Assembly: GCA_024305745.1 (NCBI GenBank)
Contig: JAHRBS010000002.1
Span: forward strand, 2,976,001-3,040,000
DNA: 64,000 nucleotides
Reading direction: 5' to 3'
DNA from: Polyporus tsugae
Taxonomy: Eukaryota > Basidiomycota > Agaricomycetes > Polyporales > Polyporaceae
Notes under the pieces: generated by a model
Told to the model about the DNA's origin: nothing
Database searches by the model: none
What the model saw: only the letters and a program-made list of their open reading frames with translations
Made by a program: the position numbers and the translations under genes
Shown: positions 1 through 12,889 of the stretch, piece after piece
How positions within the stretch are numbered: position 1 is the first letter of the stretch
How the letters are laid out: each line of letters starts with the position of its first letter

Positions 1-1624
1 CGTAGGACCTATCGGTTGTTAGCAATATTGACGGAGCGACAGTGAGGGTTGAGTGGGGCGCGGGACAGTCGCTTATGCTAGTAGCCGCCAGATCGCATCA
101 AGAATATAGACCGGGTGAAATGAGAACCGCGGTTTATATGGAAAGGCTACAGGAGGACGCACCAATCGTCCACCTCTCATTCAAGCTGTCTCCCGGACCA
201 CCGCCCAAGCTGTGTGGTATGAAGTGCACAGCGAGATTGGACACTGCGCAACAATCGTCGCAGGCAACAGCAGTCCCCAAGTCCATCGTAGGAAAGAGTT
301 CTGATGAGCCAACGAGAATGAGAACATCCCGAGAGCGACGTTCACCGTCCAGACGACTCCGACGGATGGCATCAAGTTGCAAGCCCTGACCAGGACCGAG
401 TTACCCGGCAAGTAAAACCAATCTCAATCTTATCTTATCTATCCCCGCCCTCCCCATCGAGTCCGCCTCCAGCTCCCTACTGGCAGGCTCCCTCCCACTG
501 CGCGGTCATTCAATGATATTCAACTTGCTTCAACGTCCGCCCAGAACATAGCTCACCAAACAATTCATTCTCACCAGTACTTACATTGGGGAGAAATCGA
601 CTTTTCCATGTCATGGAAAGTCGATGCGAGTGGAGACTCTTCTGAATTGAACCCTTTCCATCAAAATTTCACTGTAACGGAAAGGCTTGGGAAAGGCGCT
701 AACTTTCTCACCTGGGCACGGACTTGTGAGGCACCGTGTTACATCCTGAATAACTTACCGTGATCTTTGGCCACTTGGGACAAAAGTATTTCTTTGTGCC
801 TCATGCTTGTTCCATGCTTGTTACATCCGACGATATCGATGTAACAAGCATGATGTAACGCGATTCCTGCGATGCATCTAAAATGTGATTATGCGACGCT
901 GCGAAAACCGTTATCAAAGGTTGCCTTTGGTCACGATGCGACAACGGTGCGACACGGTGTCCTACAGGTCGATGCCCCCGGTGAGATCTAGAGCCCGGAA
1001 AGGGTCATGGGCCTATAGTTCCCGATGAAAGGCGCTTTTGCAAAGACTTTCCCTCGCGATGAAAGATCTAGGAAATGTTCCATCTTCGCAGTGTTACCCT
1101 CGACGTCACCTCATTCATTCGTCCGACTGTGAAGATATGATTTCCGGCTTCGCTTCAGAGCCTTAGCTTCATCTTTCTACATACAAACGGTTACGCAGTT
1201 AGCCGCCTTCGAACCAACGCGAGCGACTCAGAGGAAAACGCTGTCTTGTATGGGCATTCCATTTGAAGGTACATTACTACAACCCGAAGGGTCAATAAAC
1301 TGACTAGTACTACAGTCGACGATCCAGTCCATCGTCACAAAGCTATATGAGGAGAACAAGGCTGAGAAGTATACGAGGAGGTGAACAAGACTGAGAACAA
1401 GACTGAGAACAACGTTTCGAGAAACAGGTTCGAGACAAGAACAATTCGGCAGTAGCAAGGTAATACAGAACAAAACGAAGCAAAACATTACACGGCCCCC
1501 CGGGTGATCTTGCTCGACGACGGAGACGGTGACGAAGAACGGAAAAGGAGGGAAGGGGGCCGCCTGTACACAGTATCGTAAGCCCACAAACACGTCCGTA
1601 CTTAGCTTCATATTTCATCCAGCC
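1..1624. other. Gene-free left edge
   Basis: No reading frame here looks like a conserved protein and no exon-intron pattern is visible. The one structured element is the perfect inverted repeat at 813-852, listed separately. The stretch may contain the 3' end of a gene lying outside the window, but I see nothing to support that. Confidence 0.5.
813..852. repeat. Perfect 14-bp inverted repeat
   Basis: Positions 813-826 (CATGCTTGTTACAT) and 839-852 are exact reverse complements separated by 12 nt, so the DNA or an RNA copy could form a hairpin. A direct repeat of CATGCTTGTT lies just upstream at about 802-811. The function is unknown; it could be the remnant end of a small transposon or a regulatory palindrome. 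Confidence 0.8.
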
Positions 1625-1651
1625 GTGTGTGTGTGTGTGTGTGTGTGTGTG
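1625..1651. repeat. (GT)n microsatellite
   Basis: An uninterrupted run of about 13 GT dinucleotides lies roughly 230 bp beyond the stop codon of the minus-strand transcription factor gene, so it may fall in its 3' UTR or flank. Confidence 0.95.
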
Positions 1652-1880
1652 GGCGTAGCGCATCGTGCCGCGAGGGCAGCGAGTCGGCGAAAGAGCGGCC
1701 CGGGGAGTCGGGAAGGGGAAGAACAGGTCCCTCGCGGGCGCAAGAGGGAGAGGCGAGCGCACGGACGAGCGCACGCACACGTCGCAGAGCCGTTCCGTTC
1801 GAGTTTGTTTGCGTCGAACATATCGCGCAAGGACGAGAACGAAAGCCGCGGCTGACGACGCAAAGCCTCAGGCCTCACTG

Positions 1881-4673
1881 TTAGCCCCGCGCCTGCGCCG
1901 CGAGCCTCCGCTCGCTCCTGTGCACGCCACCGCCCATCCCCATGTCCTCCTCGTCCTCGTCCTCTTCCTCTTCCTCCTCCCGCCGGCCCACCTCGCCCCC
2001 ATCGTCCTCCTCTTCATGCTGGTCCCACCCCGCAGGCCCAAGCAGCGCCCGCTTCGTGTTCGTCGGGCCCAGCGTCTGCGACGCAATCCGCTTGAATGAC
2101 GGCCGGTACACCGCCCCCGTTGCCCCTCCTGCTCCTGCTCCCGCTGCGTACTCCCCAGGCGCTCCCGGAGGCTGCGATAACACATGTCTGTCAGCGCCCG
2201 CCTCACCCCCAAACACGTGCGCGAGAGACGAGCTTGCCTGGTTCGGGGCCGACATCCCTGACCCCGTCGTCCGCGCGCCCTCCGTCGACGGTGGCCTGTT
2301 CAGGATGTCCGCGATCTTGCTCCCTCCTCCGCCTCCTCCGCCTATTCCTCCTGGGACGAGGCCCCCAGCGAACGCGGCGTGCGGCACGACCGGGCTTACG
2401 CTCTTGCTCTTGCCCGTGACCAGGTTTGGCGGGTTCGCACCTCCGGACCCGCAAGGTGAAGGCGGCGCCGCGATCGAGCCCTTGCGCTTCGGCATCAGGT
2501 TCAGCGTCATCGGCTTGCGCGCCAGCACCGCCTGCTCGTACCCCCTCAGATCCTCCGCGCCGTGCGCCGTCGTCCGCACCGTCGAGTTGTACGCGCCTCC
2601 TGGCCCTCCTCCCTGCTGCTGTTGTTGGTCCGATGGGTGTTGTGCGTGCGTTTGCGAGTCGTAGTGGTCCCCCGTCGACGGACGCAGCCCGTACCCCTGC
2701 TGCCCGAGCCGCTCCTCCGCAAACAGCGGCGGGGTCTTCATGCTCGGCAGGCTCGCCACGCGCGAGTGTCTCCGCGACGGCGCGCCCGGCCGTACCGCCC
2801 CCTGGCCGACGTTCTGGCCGATCTGCGCCCCGGGGCCCGTCGGCGTCTGGAGCGGGAACAGGATCCCGTTCGAACCCAAGCCCAACGACGACGAGTTCGG
2901 GCCCGTGAGCGGCGTCCGGAGGTACATCTTCCAAAAGTCGTGCATCTCCTTGCTGTCCATCCCCTCTCGCCCGCCCGCGCTCTTGAGCTGCGGGAAGTTG
3001 ACACCCGAGAAGAACGGCTGGCCGTCGCTCGTGAACCCCGCGAGGACGTTCGGGTCGTCGAGGCTCATCAGCCCGAAGGCCGACGAGAAGCCACCCTCGC
3101 CCTCCGGCGGGTTCTGCCCTTGGAAACCACCCTCCTTCCCGCCCAGCTCCGCGCGTGTGCGGAGGTTGTTGAACCCTGGCAGGGGCAGGTGGACGGTGCT
3201 CGAGTTCGCGCTGTTGGGGATCGAGTGGGTATGACCGGTGCCGGAGCTACCGGCGTCGCTCCCAAAATCCCCCTCCGAACTACTCATATCGTCCGAACGC
3301 GAGTGCTGGTGCTGGTACATCGGCGGGGGAGCTGGCAGCGTAGGCTGGTGGTACGAGGTGGGATTGCCGCCATCATAGGAAGAAGAGGTTGCGGTCGTCG
3401 GCGGGTGCGTTTGCAATGAGGGTTCGCCGCCGGCAGCACCCGCCGCAGAGTATGATGAGACCGTGGGGTGACTCTGACTGCGTGGGCCGTACGGCGCCTC
3501 AAAATCCTTCGACTGGGAGAACTGGCGGGATCCGTCCCATTGACCGGACTGCGACAGGCTATATCTGTTGTCGTAGTGGCCTTCCTGCGAGCCCGACGGG
3601 GCGTAGAGGCCTGGTAGGGTAGCACCGGCCTCGGCGGCAGGGGCGTGCTGGGGAAGGGCGAGAGCGCCGTTGGGCATAACTCCAGCCCTACTGAGCATCT
3701 CTGCTTGTGCCCGGATGCGGGCCATTGCATCTGGGTTCTCGATGGTTTCCCGGTGATGAGACTGGATCATTGGGGGCATAGAGCTCTCTGGCGGTGCAAG
3801 AGCGGACGCGAGGGGTGGTAAAGAAGTGTAATCATGGGGGTACACAGCGGAGGCGTGGGGCATGGGATACTGATGGGGCGCATACATGGAAGATAGCGCC
3901 ATTGTCCCGGGAGGTGGGACGAGAAGGAAGTCATCGGGCAGTCGGGGTGCACCCAAGGATATTGAGTGGCGGCCGTGGCCTGCAGGGATGGTCTGAGGAA
4001 CAGGGTGGCCTGGGCCAGAGGGTGCTGTTTGACGATGGAACTTGACGTATGTACATCGGCATTTGCGTTGGTCGCATTTTGCTGATAAGCAGATGTCGAG
4101 TCAACACGGGTAAAAAGATACAAATGGAGGTCGGGACGCACAGCAAGGGTTCGCTCCGTCACAAGGAAGACTGGATGTTACACATTGATCACAAGCCTGC
4201 TTTGAAGTAGTGGCCCTGGACGCAGCGGCGTTGCCCTTCCGTCTCGAGGGCGCGGTGGTTGTTGGGGGCTTTTCGGAAGCATGGCACTTGTTGACATGTC
4301 TTGAGAGTAGGTCACTTGGCGAGGGAGAGGTCTAGGTCAGACGAGAGGACGCGGGACCAGAAGGCCAAGAACGGAAGATTACCTTCTAGCGAACTGATCG
4401 CCGCAATGTTGGCACTTGTATGGTCTGTCTCCAGTGTCTGGAAGGAAAGGGGTGGTAAGCGATTGGATGGGATCGAGAAGAGGTGGGGCGTGCCCCACCT
4501 GGGCGGTGGGCGCTGGAAAAAAAGAGACTCACGGGAGCGCATGTGTCGGGCGACATGTTGTGGGCGGGTAAACGTGGATTGACATACGGGACACTGCAGA
4601 GGAGAGGTTAGGGATTGGGGACGGAGTCGGGGACGGGGACGAGGGAGGGACAGACCTTGTGGTCGCCGGCCAT
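1881..4673 (-). CDS. Transcription factor with two C2H2 fingers and a Zn2Cys6 cluster
   Basis: Five exons join without a frame break: 4656-4673, 4533-4593, 4383-4437, 4142-4314 and 1881-4081 (835 aa). Seen in the sequence: finger 1 is at residues 7-27 (C7, C10, H23, H27). A TGDRPYKC linker follows, then finger 2 at 35-56 (C35, C38, H51, H56). After a basic linker comes a six-cysteine cluster at C86, C89, C96, C102, C105 and C112, spaced like a fungal binuclear Zn2Cys6 domain. The rest, from about residue 130 on, is low-complexity (Pro, Ser, Gly, a short Gln run), ending in a strongly acidic Glu/Asp tail that could activate transcription. From family knowledge it should be a nuclear DNA-binding regulator; targets cannot be inferred. 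No conserved fungal-specific TF regulatory domain is recognised. The tiny first exon (MAGDHK) is the least certain part. Confidence 0.85.
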
Positions 4674-7600
4674 GGTGTTGTGTTGGACGGTGGCAAGGGT
4701 GAGGAGACAGGTGGTGTTGGTGGAGGAAAGTTAAGAGCGGGATGTTGCAGCCAATACCGACGATTCCCTGCTCAGTCCCTTGTCACACATTAATCACCCG
4801 TGAGACTCTGACGTCATCGTTCCCAGCGCCCGTTTTCGCCGCTTTCTTCCGCCTCCTCTGTGTCTTTGCCTTCGCCTGCTGCTCACTCATGTGTTTATCA
4901 TGCCCTTCTGTGCTGCACGATCGTCTCCAACCGCCCTCTGTGGGGGAGGGAAGCGGGGACGATGGGAAGGAAAATGGGGGTGGAGCGTGCAGACGTTGTG
5001 GAGCATGCGACGTCATAAGCATTGTGGGGAGATCATGGCGGAGATGGATCATGAATGCGTCATCGCTTCCTTTTGGGGCTCGTTTCTGCCGAATTCTCTC
5101 TTGTGTCGATACTTACACGTCCATTCCTTGCACGCCGCGTTCTTCGGAGCCCCTGACGTGAGTCTAAAACGTTGTCGCGCTCGGAATCACCCTCGAGTCA
5201 CCGCACCGTCCAAGACCGCCCCGTCGAGGAGGTGCTGCGGATTCAGACGATCCAGATGATGACAAGAACGTGCGCGAGCTGTGCGCAGCCGCACGCCTAT
5301 TTATGCGCACCAAATGCGCACGGTGTCTTACTTATGATGATGCTGTGAACCCCCCTAAACGACTTTTGGGCGAGAAGCCTGACGACTGCATAGCAACCGA
5401 GGAGGGAATGCTCCTTCCATCAGCATCTTAGCATTTCGACTCGGTCCTATCTCGCATCTTCGATCCTTCCCCCAGATCGACCAAGCCCAAGCTGCCTCTC
5501 GGCGTCGAATCATCCGTGTCCTCGAGCTCCTCTCCGCTGTGAGTGTGTGTACCCGCATCTATTTGGTGTCCTTCGAACACGAACCGAGCCAGAGCGCTCA
5601 GTGCTAGCGCTGGGTCTTGAGAAGTTGAGAAGAAGACGCGGACGGCATAAAGTTCGCGCCCTCGATATCTTCTGATAGCATCAGATCACACGGCCACAGT
5701 CTCGCCCGTTTCAGTGCTTTCGCATGACTCGTCATCCCAAGCATCATCGATTCATCCTATGAGCCGGGCCCGTGCGAATCGCCAGCGTCACACCTTGGCG
5801 AGCATTTGACCGCCTCCAATTGGCTGCATATCAGAAACGACGATGCTTCCGGCGTCCGCGTACTTAACTTTCAAGTGCCCGCTCCGGACGCCGTAATCGC
5901 TTTGTCTTCCTCCTATGTACACAGAATCCTGTGACGCTCGTGATGAGAGCGCGTAGCGCATCATTGATAGGTCATTACTTTTGTACCGTCTGACCAGCAT
6001 GATAAGGATTCAGATGGCCAACCATGTATCGGTCCGTTGCCCAGTCTTGAATTCGCATTGCACCCTGCTTCACTTACATAAGACTGCTTGATGCATTGAT
6101 TCCACTTGCATTCGCGCGCGCCCCGCGTCGCCTTTTTTTCGGGAGGCCATCCAAGCGCCGTTTCCTTCACAACCTCGTCGCTAACCTCGTCGTTCTACAG
6201 TGCGATCGTCCCCGGACCCAGTGATCGCCCGCAACCGCCTCGCCGCGCGTGCGTATGGATGTACATGTGCGACGCGCGGTACTACTACTAATCCGACGCA
6301 ATCGCGGCTCCCTTGGGGCCCCGACTGGGACCGAAGCAGTAGTTCCGCACCCCAAATGCAATCTACCAAGTAAGTAAACTGTTTCAATGATTCTGCGTTG
6401 CGCACCCTCTTTGACGGAGTGCGGTCGTCAATCTCCTAGAAGCCTTCTTGACATGATTCCTCATCGAGGCTCACCGGTGCTAACCTGTTGGGTGGGCGGG
6501 CACGGCGCAAGAAGATAAGCAGGACAGCTCAGGCTCGTGTTTCACTTTGAGATAACCTCCGAGTCAAACTTGCACGACACGCTGCACGGTACCACGTCGT
6601 GCCATGACGTAATCGTATCAGCAAGGACAGCGGCCGCGGTCCGCTGCTCAGCGCTCGGTATTCAGTACTATTCAGTGCTCGTCGCTCGAGTGGCTGCCAG
6701 CTATCCTCCATGAGTCTAATTGTACAAGTGAGTTACAGACTGCCATCATGCTATGACGCTATCTGAGAAGTTCTGAACATACGTTTGAAATCACCAGCAT
6801 TAGCTGCAGCACACAGTCGTTTTTCTGCTCACGCGCACACGAGAAAGTTTAGCACCGTGTCCGTGTCCGATAGGCTACGGCTAATGCCAGCCACAACCGT
6901 AACGCTCCCCTCTCCGCTCTCCATTCGTCCCGAGCCGCACGTGTACGCTGTGCACGCGCCAGCATGCGGACAGCGGAAGTCGCGCTCGCTTCTCCGATTC
7001 TCACCAGGTGCCCGTGCTGCTCAGAACGCAATCTCAAGTCCCAGCTTCAAGTATGGCACCATCGGGGCCTTTAGGCTTCTACCGCGGGCCATCTGGATGC
7101 TGCTATTCGACATGTATGGGAACGCAGCCGCTCCCACCGCATCCGCGTCGTGGAACACAACCCCGTTACTTGCAACACTCGCGAGTCGCTCTCACTAGAT
7201 CCGTCCGTGCGTGTCGAAGCCCGCGGCCGCTTCCATCCCTTCATGTCCAGCAACGCGGGGGCAAAGAACAGGGCGCGTGGGGGCCTTAGGAGATTTCTCG
7301 TACCCGAGAATCGTCATGGTGGGCGGGCTTGGATTTGTCGGTCAGGTTCTACCTTCTGACTTCTGCCTTCAAGCGACATGCGTCCTGAGTTCTTCCTCCA
7401 CCTCCCCCTTCTCCTTCTCGGTGCGCACCGGCATTCAACTCTCCCGGTGCACCCCCGGTGTAGAAGTTGGCAGAATGCGAATGCGACAACGGTGTCTGAG
7501 AAGGGGGCTCCTCCTTCGAGGTCGTCCGTAGCGAGGGACGTGTAGTCCACCCACGAGCTGAGTACGGCAACATACTGTACCACGGCGAAGTTTCCCCGGT

Positions 7601-10600
7601 CCGGGGTGCCAGTGCCCTCTCCTGGCCCTCCCCCAAGGTATCTGCCCGCACGGTGGGTATTTTTGAGTCTCAAACTCACGAGCTCAATAGCTAATATTAC
7701 CTACCAACCAATTACTTGCGCAGGGCCCTCGGAGCTGAGGGCTCGTGACTGATGATCTTCCGGATCCCAGTATGTCGAAATTGCCCATGAAGATAACCGT
7801 CCCGGAAGTTTGATTGACCATCCCTGTCAGCGCGACTTCATACCTAAACTCAGCCCTTGCGTCTCCGGCACATGTCCCCTCGCAGGACTTCAGGAGGCTT
7901 TGCGACCCCCAAACCTTCACGCAAGCCTCTATTCGTCTCGACGCCTCCAGTTCCAGCGTTACGGTTACGATTACGGTCTAGCGCGACCAACTTCGAAACA
8001 CCCCCCAAACCCACATTCGTTGCGGCTTAGTCTGCGAACCACCCCCACCATGGGTTCTCCGTCCAGGCCCGGTCCAGCAGCCAGGACGAACTCAGAGCTG
8101 TTCCATGGTACCTGAAGCACATCACACCGAGGCCTGTTGAAGGCCTAAGGCCAGGTCGACGAGCGGTGGCTGCCATGACATGGTGTATGACGACGCCGGG
8201 TCGGGTTCAGTGCCCACATAGCCCCTCCTAACCTACATCCCCTCCGTCTTCTAGATGCCCATCCTGCAGGGCCCACTGCTTCGCGAAGGCCACCTCGAGC
8301 GAGTGTCGGGCCACAATCTGGCACTAGTAACGCGGAGTCGTTAGTGTCCCTGAGGCGCTCGGCCATTACCCGAGGTACCGTGCCAGCCCTCCTTCGCAGA
8401 GCATGAAACCGCGTGTTTAGCCACCGAGTCCCGCCGGACCGCAGACCTCGCGCGAGCGCGCATGCCAATCCGTCATACCACGCGTCATCTCCCTTCCTTT
8501 CCTTATCCCTTCTCTGTCCAGCATACGGCGTAAAAGTCGGTGTCTAGAGAAGTGAGTAGTAGTAAGTAGATGTCGTAGCTCTCGAGTACTCACAGTCGTC
8601 CGCGCGCCCTCATGATCGTGTCTCGGGTATCTCCCCCACACGCGCTTCTCGCACGGACAGTTTTCCTCATGTTCGTGAGTACCGGAGCTACAACTAGGTA
8701 GGTAGCTAGCTACTACAGTATTATATCTATATAATTTTACCTTCATCCTAGCTCGTGTACCTACGACTACGGCCACGCTGGTATCCTAACACTCAATCTT
8801 TCCCTCTCTTGCGACCACGGACCGCCCGACTGCGCCGCGACTCCCACTCTGACTCTCTCTATCGACGACCTTCCTCTCGACTTTTGACTGCGTTCCTCGA
8901 CTCTCGACTCTCGTATTTTCGTCTCGGCGTTTCGTCGCTACCTCGACCTCGACCTCTCGACTTGGCCATCGCGTCGCCCTCAGCTCGCATCCAGACTACC
9001 GTGTACATCGGCCATACCCGGTCCGCTACCCACCACATTCAAGTTCCTTTCCACCATTCCTCTCCCCTCACCCTACTACCCTCCCCTTGTGCACCTCACC
9101 GCACCATCGGACCATCGGACCTCCACCGGAGAGTGGTCAGGTCTATCGTGCACCAGTATACAAAGCGTTGACAGACGCGGATGCGCGACCCCTTGAAGGC
9201 CGACTCGAGTTGCGGTACCGCGACGCATATCCGGAGCTCGCGCGACGCACGGACTCCAGCAACAACTTAAGGCACACAGGCCACCACTGGGACAAACAAC
9301 CGCACGGCACCGGCTCGCCGTGACGCACCGCCATACACGGCAACAGACTCTGAGCCTGGGCGGATGGCCGACGATCGCGAGGACATTGAACAGCCGGTCC
9401 AACTTCGAGCGGCCGCCTCAGGTTGGTTTCGGTTTTCACTGGCAAGTGTTAAGTGTTTCTGCGGGGCACGTCCGTCACGGTTACCTCGCGCCGTGTTTCG
9501 CGCGCACTTGCTGGATCTCGAGCGCTGGCAAATTCTGGATGTTCCGGATCCGCGGTCCACGTTTCAAAGTCAACGTTCGCTGCAGGTCCCGCGGGCCCGC
9601 TGGACCCCTCTACGACCGACCGAGCCGGCGCCATATCGGGGTCAAAGCTCGTGCGACGCCTCTGCTGCCGCCCTATTTATACTTCAAACGTACTTTCGCG
9701 CGGCCGCGGGGACCCCGAAGTAGGCGGGTAAGTTGGAGCCCTCACTTTCGCCACGCGTTTATCGGTCGCCTGCGCTTGACTCAAATGGATCGTCGTGTCG
9801 CGCGTCGATTTGTCGGGGTGAATGCGGCTGTCCGTGATGAGGTGATGCTACTAGAGATGGTCGGCGCGACGTGACACCGACGGCGAGGCGCGAAGAGGAG
9901 TCGCGCTCATGCCGCGGACGGAGGACTCGGAGGGTTCTTTCTCCGCAGTTGATAGGCGCGCTGGCTTTGGGGTACATGTCCCCCAGGTTGCATACCCGGC
10001 TGGCAGCGGAGCGTCCCTTTGCTTGAAGTCGCCGCTTGTGTCCGAGTCCGGGACTGGGCAACTTGGCACCGCGAGCCTCGAGTCTGGGGTTCTTCTCTCA
10101 CGGACGGGCTTCCTTTCTGTCATGGCGCTTTTACATTTCAATCCACACCGTTCTCACTACACACGTGTCTTCGTCCTCGCCCACCTCTTCGGGCTATGCG
10201 CGCACCCGATTCGTACTGACAACTGCCCGCACGTACGATAGGCTCTTCGCATCGCGGGAGCTCCATCCAACCACATCGTTCGCATTTACCCATCGGGCTC
10301 GATGCGCAGCCAGTTTTCCGTCTTCGAGGCTCCTCGTGGCCCGCGCGATGCCTGGTAAACGGGGTCACTGTCGCGTCATCACATTCTATTCGCACATGTC
10401 TCGCCCATCTTTTTCCCAAGAAATTTGGAGGGCGTCACGAAGCTACAATAACGCGCCTACAACCAATGCTAGCCGGTTCTGGCACTTTCTTAGATGCTAA
10501 GTACCGCTCTGCGGCCGCACATGGAACCCTTTCGTGCCCAATGTGCTTTGCGCGGGGATTGGGCCTTCCTTACGGGGGCACTATGAAGGTAAAGGACGGA

Positions 10601-11772
10601 ATTGGCACACCCTGGCCATCAAGTGTAAGATGGAAGCTGCCAGTGCTGTGAGTTGCGGACGCTTCTAACTTCTCGAAATACATGGTATGTCACGCCGGTC
10701 GGCGTTTTGTCGTGCGCATCTCTCTGTCTCTGACGTCAGATAGCACTGGCTTCACTCGTCAGAGAGCGAGGCGTCCCAGAATGCGTCCCCTCCTTCTCTG
10801 CTTCTCCCGGGTGAACCTGATGGCATGCTGCTACTCAGATGACCTCTGCAGCCACGGTTGACAGAACCATTGATGCCACATTGCATCCGCTGTGCGAGCG
10901 GCGTTGCCCGCTGACCGTGGTTCGTCTATTGTACTACGGAGCTCGCACCTTCGAACGATCACGGGCCTCCCTGAGCATGAGCCTCAGCGCGTCCGCGAGC
11001 AGCATTCAATCGTAGAAAGGCTCACTCTCGCCCGGGCCTCACGGTGTCTGTTGAACACCACGGACCCTTGTGCATAGTATCAAATGCTAATTAGCTTCCC
11101 AACACTGGTGTCATGAATGTCGTACTTACTGTACATAACACGCGCATCGGCACCCGGGCAACTACACAATGCCAGTGAATGCCGTCTCCACGAGGCTGCA
11201 CGCAGCACCGCAACCACGGAGTGACGGTTACGGTCCGCGGTTTCACCCGGAGGAGGGCAGCCGCGTTGAAAACTTCGTAGATCTAGTCGGCAATCGATTC
11301 ACGGGGAAGTGGGAAAAGCGTTGCGGATAGGCTCCTGACTTACTGAGCCATCTAGGATCTAACGGGTAGTACTACTAGTCATCAAACGAGAACCCATGAC
11401 GCATAGGAGGGACGTACTTGAGGAAGAAGCGGGCGTACGGAGGTTATCTGCACCGTGCTCGCCCGTCGCAGTTCTCGTTTACGCACAGGACCTGCTTTCG
11501 CGTGCAGTGCTTTTTACCTAGAACAAGCCTGAAGGATGACTCGGAGGAAGCCTGCGGTTCGATCCGGCTAATCCACTAGTACGAGTGATGTACGGCGTGG
11601 CACTGTTCTCGGTTCAAATGGTTCACGACTTTGCACATTAATACGACCCACATCTACAACACGGGCACTTCCACCACGTCAAACACCCTGAGACGATCGA
11701 GGCTCGGGACGAGTGACGCTCTGTGAGACCAACTCGTCCGTTTCATACCCTGACGCCACTGGCACGGCCACC
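4674..11772. other. Long gene-poor region
   Basis: About 7 kb without a recognisable gene. The part just right of 4673 is the promoter side of the transcription factor gene. Many overlapping ORFs exist on both strands but none has domain-like sequence, consistent splice sites or a plausible start. The interval 9271-9723 (+) has a Thr/Pro-rich open frame that could be an exon of a low-complexity protein, but I cannot support it. No tRNA or transposon hallmarks were seen. Confidence 0.45.
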
Positions 11773-12786
11773 TCACAGAGTAGCATACCACAGGGCGAGC
11801 ACCTTCTTGACAGAGGGCCGGCCGGTGAGGTCGTTGTGCCACCTGTACACGGACGGGAAGTCCTTCTCGAAGTCGAACCCGTTGAAGTCCTTCACTACCC
11901 TGTTCGACGCGACGTCGTTCCACCTGTTCCGATTCCGGCGAGCGCCACATAGTCAGAACCAGCGTGGCAGGGGAGGAGGAGGGGTGGAGAGGAAAACGAC
12001 GGGACGAGGGGATGGGCGGAAAGACGGGGACGTACGTGATGAAGGAGAGGTCCGCGACGCTTGCCTTGTCGCCGACGAGGTACGGCCGCACGGAGAGGAC
12101 CTTCTCGAGCACGCCGAGGACGCGGAGGGTCTCGTTCTGGTACCGCTCGATCGCGCTCGGGATCTTCTCGCTCGCGAGGAACATGAACCACCCCGCCTGG
12201 CCGAAGTACGGGCTGGTGCAACGATGGAAGAGGGCGTCAGCGAGACCGAAACGGAAGGGGATTGGGGGGAAGGGAGAGACGACGACGCACCCCTGGCCGG
12301 AGGCCTGGAAGAAGAGCCACTGGAGCTGGTGGATCTTGTCCTCGGGCTTCTCGAAGGAGATCTTGTGCGTCGGGTCGTACCTTTCGACGAGGTAGGCGAG
12401 TATCGCGCCGGACTCCCTGCAGTGCGCATTAGAACCAGTCGCCGACCCAGGTCAATCAAGAGATAAATGGCTGGAATTAAGGGGGTGGGGCCCAGAGGGG
12501 AACTCACCAGACGGTGAGGTCGCCGTTCTTGTGGTCGATGAGGGTGGGGATACGGCCGTTGGGGTTGTGCTTGGTGTGCTCTTCGCCCTTCTGTTCATTC
12601 TTCCTGAAGTCGAGATAGACTGGCTGGTAGTCGAGTTCGAGCTCCTCGAGGACGATCATCACCTTCCTGTGGATAGCCGTTAGCGTCGATGGCCGCGATG
12701 ACTGGGATGCGAGCGGGGACGTACCATCCATTCGGGGCAAGACCGTTCTTGGTGGTGTAAAGAGTGAAGTGGGGAGCGGGAGCCAT
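11773..12786 (-). CDS. Glutathione S-transferase, Ure2-like
   Basis: Five exons join in frame: 12725-12786, 12508-12666, 12291-12416, 12036-12212 and 11773-11923 (224 aa). The N-terminal thioredoxin-like half reads TLYTTKNGLAPNGWKV, then NPNGRIPTLIDH followed by VWESGAILAYLVERY. This is the glutathione-binding layout of fungal Ure2-like GSTs, in which an Asn takes the place of the Tyr/Ser nucleophile. The C-terminal helical half contains SGQGPYFGQAGWF and ends WHNDLTGRPSVKKVL. It is probably a cytosolic enzyme conjugating or reducing glutathione adducts during detoxification and oxidative stress; this class is expanded in wood-decay fungi. The reaction cannot be told from sequence alone. Four introns of 55-110 nt. 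The end of exon 5 is called at TGA because the frame closes exactly there. Confidence 0.9.
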
Positions 12787-12879
12787 TGGGACGAGGAACT
12801 GAGTCTAGTTATTGCGAGAGACTGCCCTGAGAGGAGAAGGAGAGTGCTGACGGGCCTTCAACGTCTGGCCTGTCCCCAC

Positions 12880-12886
12880 TTTTATA
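12880..12886 (-). promoter_or_regulatory. TATA box of the GST gene
   Basis: Read on the minus strand this is TATAAAA, about 95 bp upstream of the GST start codon, a typical distance for a fungal core promoter. Confidence 0.55.
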
Positions 12887-12889
12887 CAA

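Noticed and set aside
1942..2664. Serine-rich plus-strand ORF of 240 codons
   Set aside because: It is the antisense of the low-complexity C-terminal exon of the minus-strand transcription factor and has no domain of its own.
4397..4500. Reading through instead of splicing in the zinc-finger exons
   Set aside because: The open pieces on either side end in good splice sites and give perfect finger spacing only when joined.
9271..9723. Thr/Pro-rich plus-strand frame containing MADDREDIEQPVQL
   Set aside because: Composition alone suggests coding, but no start, splice partners or family could be established.
11540..11575. GGTTCGATCC resembling a tRNA B box
   Set aside because: No acceptor stem, D arm or A box around it on either strand.
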